Positions 61,809-64,000 of a stretch of DNA of 64,000 nucleotides are shown in pieces. Every line of letters begins with the position of its first letter. Position 1 is the stretch's first letter. Made by a program: the position numbers and the translations under genes. The notes beneath the pieces were generated by a model. It was not told the DNA's origin, did not search any database, and saw nothing but the letters and a program-made list of their open reading frames with translations. Origin of the DNA: Lepagella muris (GTDB lineage Bacteria; Bacteroidota; Bacteroidia; Bacteroidales; Muribaculaceae); assembly GCF_004793975.1 (NCBI RefSeq), contig NZ_SRYB01000003.1, positions 124,001 through 188,000 on the forward strand, given 5' to 3'.

Positions 61809-63341
61809 TCATTTGCCGATGCAGAAGTGGGAGAAGATGTTGTGGAGGAGGGTGTCGGGGGTGATGGCGCCGGTGATGGTGCCGAGGTGGTGGAGGGTCT
61901 CGCGGATGTCTTGGGCGATGAAGTCGGCGGTGACGCCGTTTTGGATGGCGTCGATGGCGCGGCGGAGGGAGTCGGAGCCGTGGGTGAGGGCTTCGTAGTG
62001 GCGGCTGTTGGTCACGATTAGTTCGTTCTGGGGGTCGATGTCGCCGTAGGTGAGACGGGTGAGGCGTTGTCGGAGTTCGTCAAGGCCTTGACCGGTCTTT
62101 GTGCTGAATGGTAGTATGTCGGGGGTGTTGTTTGATTCGGGTGGATTGACTGTATTGACTGTATTGACAGGGTTGACGGTATTGACTGTATTGACTGTAT
62201 CGGGTGTATCGGTTGTATCGGTTGTATCGGGTGAAACAGGCGAAACAGGCGATACAGGCGAAACAGGCGAAACGGATGAAACAGGTGAAACAGGTGAAAC
62301 AGATGTATCGGTGGGGGTGAGGTCGGATTTGTTGAGGAGGGTGATTATGGGTTTGTCGGGGTTGGCGGCGCGGAATGCGTTGAGTTCGGCTGTCTGGGAC
62401 GGGAGGGGGGAGGTGGGGTCTATGATCCAGATTACGATTACGGCGTCGCGCATCTTTGCGCGTGCACGGTCGATGCCGAGGTTCTCGATGGTGTCTGATG
62501 TGGCGCGTAGTCCGGCGGTGTCGATAAACCGGTAGAGTATGCCGTCGATCTCTAAGGTGTCTTCGATGGAGTCGCGTGTGGTGCCGGGTATGTCGCTTAC
62601 GATAGCCTTGTCGTCGCCGACGAGGAGGTTGAGCAGCGATGATTTTCCGGCATTGGGTATTCCGGCTATCACTACGGGCACTCCGTCCTTTATGGCAGCT
62701 CCGGAGGAGTAGGAGGCGGCGAGTCGGTCAATCTTCCGTAGGATCTGATTGGCGAGGGAGAGCAGGTTGGTGCGGTCAGCAAATTCCACGTCCTCTTCCG
62801 AGAAGTCAAGTTCAAGCTCCAGTAGAGAGGCAAATTCCACAAGACGGTCGCGAAGTGTGTTGAGTTCACGGGAGAAGTTGCCGCGTGTCTGTGAGATTGC
62901 GAGGTTATGTGCGGCACGCGAAGATGATGCTATGAGGTCAGCTACGCCCTCAGCCTGCGCAAGGTCGAGCTTTCCGTTGAGGAAGGCACGTTGGGTAAAT
63001 TCGCCGGGCATGGCTGTCCTTGCGCCACGGCGTATGAGGTCGGCAAGCACTTCGCGCTGTATCCATCGTGAACCGTGGAGGGATATCTCCACGATGTTCT
63101 CGCCGGTAAATGATGCCGGTGCACGGAAAATGGTCGCCACAGCCTGATCGAGTGTTGATCCGTCGGTGGCTATGTAGTTGCCTAAATGAGCGGAATGGGA
63201 AACCGCCTCTGTCAGCGGTTTCCCTTTCCAAGCTTTATTTACTATTTCAATCGCGTCGTTTCCCGAAACGCGTATCACGGCTATGCCGCCCGTTCCGGCA
63301 GGTGTGGAAATGGCGGCGATAGTGTCGGAAGTGTTTGTCAT
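61809..63341 (-). CDS. mnmE: tRNA modification GTPase MnmE
   Basis: 510 residues from the ATG at 63341, which overlaps the upstream stop (ATGA); a start at 63356 is also open. MnmE with MnmG installs the cmnm5/cmnm5s2 wobble modification on tRNA. The N-terminal folate-binding domain (TIAAISTPAGTGGIAVIRVS), the central helical domain and the G domain are present: G1 GIPNAGKSS (about 227-235), DIPGTTRDS, DTAG (274-277), NKSD (337-340), and the C-terminal CIGK with the modifying cysteine. A low-complexity insert of about 58 residues lies between NKSD and the G5 loop. Confidence 0.95.
   Translation of the reverse strand: MTNTSDTIAAISTPAGTGGIAVIRVSGNDAIEIVNKAWKGKPLTEAVSHSAHLGNYIATDGSTLDQAVATIFRAPASFTGENIVEISLHGSRWIQREVLADLIRRGARTAMPGEFTQRAFLNGKLDLAQAEGVADLIASSSRAAHNLAISQTRGNFSRELNTLRDRLVEFASLLELELDFSEEDVEFADRTNLLSLANQILRKIDRLAASYSSGAAIKDGVPVVIAGIPNAGKSSLLNLLVGDDKAIVSDIPGTTRDSIEDTLEIDGILYRFIDTAGLRATSDTIENLGIDRARAKMRDAVIVIWIIDPTSPLPSQTAELNAFRAANPDKPIITLLNKSDLTPTDTSVSPVSPVSSVSPVSPVSPVSPVSPDTTDTTDTPDTVNTVNTVNPVNTVNTVNPPESNNTPDILPFSTKTGQGLDELRQRLTRLTYGDIDPQNELIVTNSRHYEALTHGSDSLRRAIDAIQNGVTADFIAQDIRETLHHLGTITGAITPDTLLHNIFSHFCIGK
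62149..62318 (-). repeat. Minisatellite inside mnmE
   Basis: 9-bp units in the mnmE reading frame encode runs of Ser-Pro-Val (about eight), Asp-Thr-Thr and Val-Asn-Thr. The plus strand shows them as repeats of GAAACAGGC, TGTATCGGT and TTGACTGTA type. All units keep the frame. Confidence 0.9.
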
Positions 63342-64000
63342 TTCGAATTGTTCCATTCTTTAAAAGAGTAGGTTGACTCCACCTGTTTCTCGATATTGTC
63401 AGGAAGTGTGGGGAAGAAATCGTATCCGAGAATCTCCTCCAGTTCGTCGATGCTCATGGCATAATCCTGCATATTGCCGGGGGATGTCATGTTGGGATAG
63501 ACGAATGCTATGCCTCTCGGCTGGTCGAGGTAAGGAGCCATCAGCACCTTGAAGAATGCTCCGGGCACTCTCACTCCGGCATCGCCGATACGTTTTGTGT
63601 CATTCTTGTCGTAGAGCGGACCGGCGATTATCATTATCGCGGAGTCACGCTGCGCCCACTGACGCTCTTTGTTTTCGAGAGTCGCCCATGCGCCTGCGTT
63701 CAGTGCATGTTCCTGCGGGCACATGTTTGCCATCACGAAGCAGTCATACATTGCCTGAGCACTCCATTTCTGGTCGGCGGCGGGGCACATGTGACCGCGG
63801 TCGTAGCCTGAGCGTGTGTAATCCTTTGTAGATGGGCATCCGTCGATATCCGGATCGGTCCAGAAATTATCATCACGCTGAACATCGTTGGCAACTTCCT
63901 TGCCGAGAAGCTCCCAAGCCACGTAGTTAGGAGTGCCATTGTCTTTATTGAACGACACGGTGAATCCCGTGTATTCCTTTATCTGCGAGGTCAGTCCCTT
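63338..64000 (-). CDS. DNA/RNA non-specific endonuclease (NUC1-like), C-terminal part
   Basis: The frame is open to the window edge (KGLTSQIKEYTGFTVSFN...); the GTG at 63958 is not the start. The visible 220 residues contain the active site DRGHMCPA (DRGHxxP, catalytic His) and the downstream Asn region (MANMCPQEHALNAGAW, where N binds the metal). NUC1-type nucleases degrade DNA and RNA and in Bacteroidales are usually secreted with an N-terminal signal, which would be outside the window. It overlaps mnmE by 4 bases, an unexpected operon partner for a tRNA-modification gene. Confidence 0.85.
   Translation of the reverse strand, partial: KGLTSQIKEYTGFTVSFNKDNGTPNYVAWELLGKEVANDVQRDDNFWTDPDIDGCPSTKDYTRSGYDRGHMCPAADQKWSAQAMYDCFVMANMCPQEHALNAGAWATLENKERQWAQRDSAIMIIAGPLYDKNDTKRIGDAGVRVPGAFFKVLMAPYLDQPRGIAFVYPNMTSPGNMQDYAMSIDELEEILGYDFFPTLPDNIEKQVESTYSFKEWNNSK

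Noticed and set aside
61797..62021. Plus-strand frames rich in Gly/Val/Asp opposite mnmE
   Set aside because: They are antisense to a clear mnmE and owe their openness to its GC-rich codons.
62149..62318. Repeat block considered as a CRISPR array
   Set aside because: Units are 9 bp, contiguous, without spacers, and in frame within mnmE.
1..64000. tRNA or rRNA genes
   Set aside because: No cloverleaf, T-loop signature or rRNA segment was recognised on reading; a dedicated scan such as tRNAscan-SE would settle it.

Overview
The window looks like a chromosomal segment of a gut Bacteroidales bacterium, probably Muribaculaceae-like (the family-level placement is inference). The evidence is the promoter type (repeated -7 boxes of the form TAnnTTTG, for example at 485, 4486, 17531, 19418, 28524 and 34196), few purine-rich ribosome binding sites, and protein families typical of the phylum: GLPGLI proteins, a BF3164-like lipoprotein, DUF4249, STN/TonB receptors with FecR-type anti-sigma factors, and Bacteroides-type MobC/relaxase genes.

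Region 1 (about 0.5-33.9 kb, mostly + strand) is an envelope and signalling zone. Two BlaI/M56 (BlaR1-like, no penicillin-binding sensor) pairs each precede outer-membrane barrel genes. The second pair has two perfect 17-bp palindromes over its promoter and leads into a TonB-receptor/GLPGLI/propeller-lipoprotein set. Then come two gene relics, an unusual ECF sigma factor fused through a membrane helix to an outer-membrane-type beta-barrel domain, a radical SAM/Gfo-Idh/CotH/lipoprotein cluster, a DUF4143 ATPase, a decayed Mrr-type nuclease gene, a small regulator/membrane-protein/barrel operon, and a sigma/FecR-like/TonB/DUF4249 set whose receptor gene is broken in an A7 tract. It ends with an operon of three GLPGLI genes and a large receptor.

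Region 2 (34.3-40.1 kb, + strand) is a two-gene operon: a 1259-aa SF2 helicase with a C-terminal PD-(D/E)xK-like nuclease, followed by a 660-aa protein with Argonaute-like MID and PIWI features but no obvious catalytic residue at the first PIWI position. Architecture, size and order match the DdmD/DdmE anti-plasmid system. This is the strongest candidate for a notable system.

Region 3 (about 40.8-61.8 kb, entirely - strand) looks like an integrative mobilizable element next to the 3' end of mnmE: tyrosine integrase, four-HTH regulator, excisionase-like HTH, VapE-type ATPase, primase-like protein, relaxase and MobC. Its cargo is a defence block in which dinD, an MmeI-like adenine methylase, an Abi-like protein, a DEAH-type helicase, a GIY-YIG protein, DUF2971 and an acidic protein follow one another with overlaps or very short gaps, then a RhuM scrap, a Fic protein and an AlbA_2/HATPase protein. 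No duplicated att core was found at the left end, so that boundary is not settled.

Region 4 (61.8-64 kb) is core chromosome: mnmE, with a repetitive insertion between G4 and G5, overlapping by ATGA with an upstream DNA/RNA non-specific endonuclease gene that runs off the window. No rRNA, tRNA or CRISPR array was recognised.
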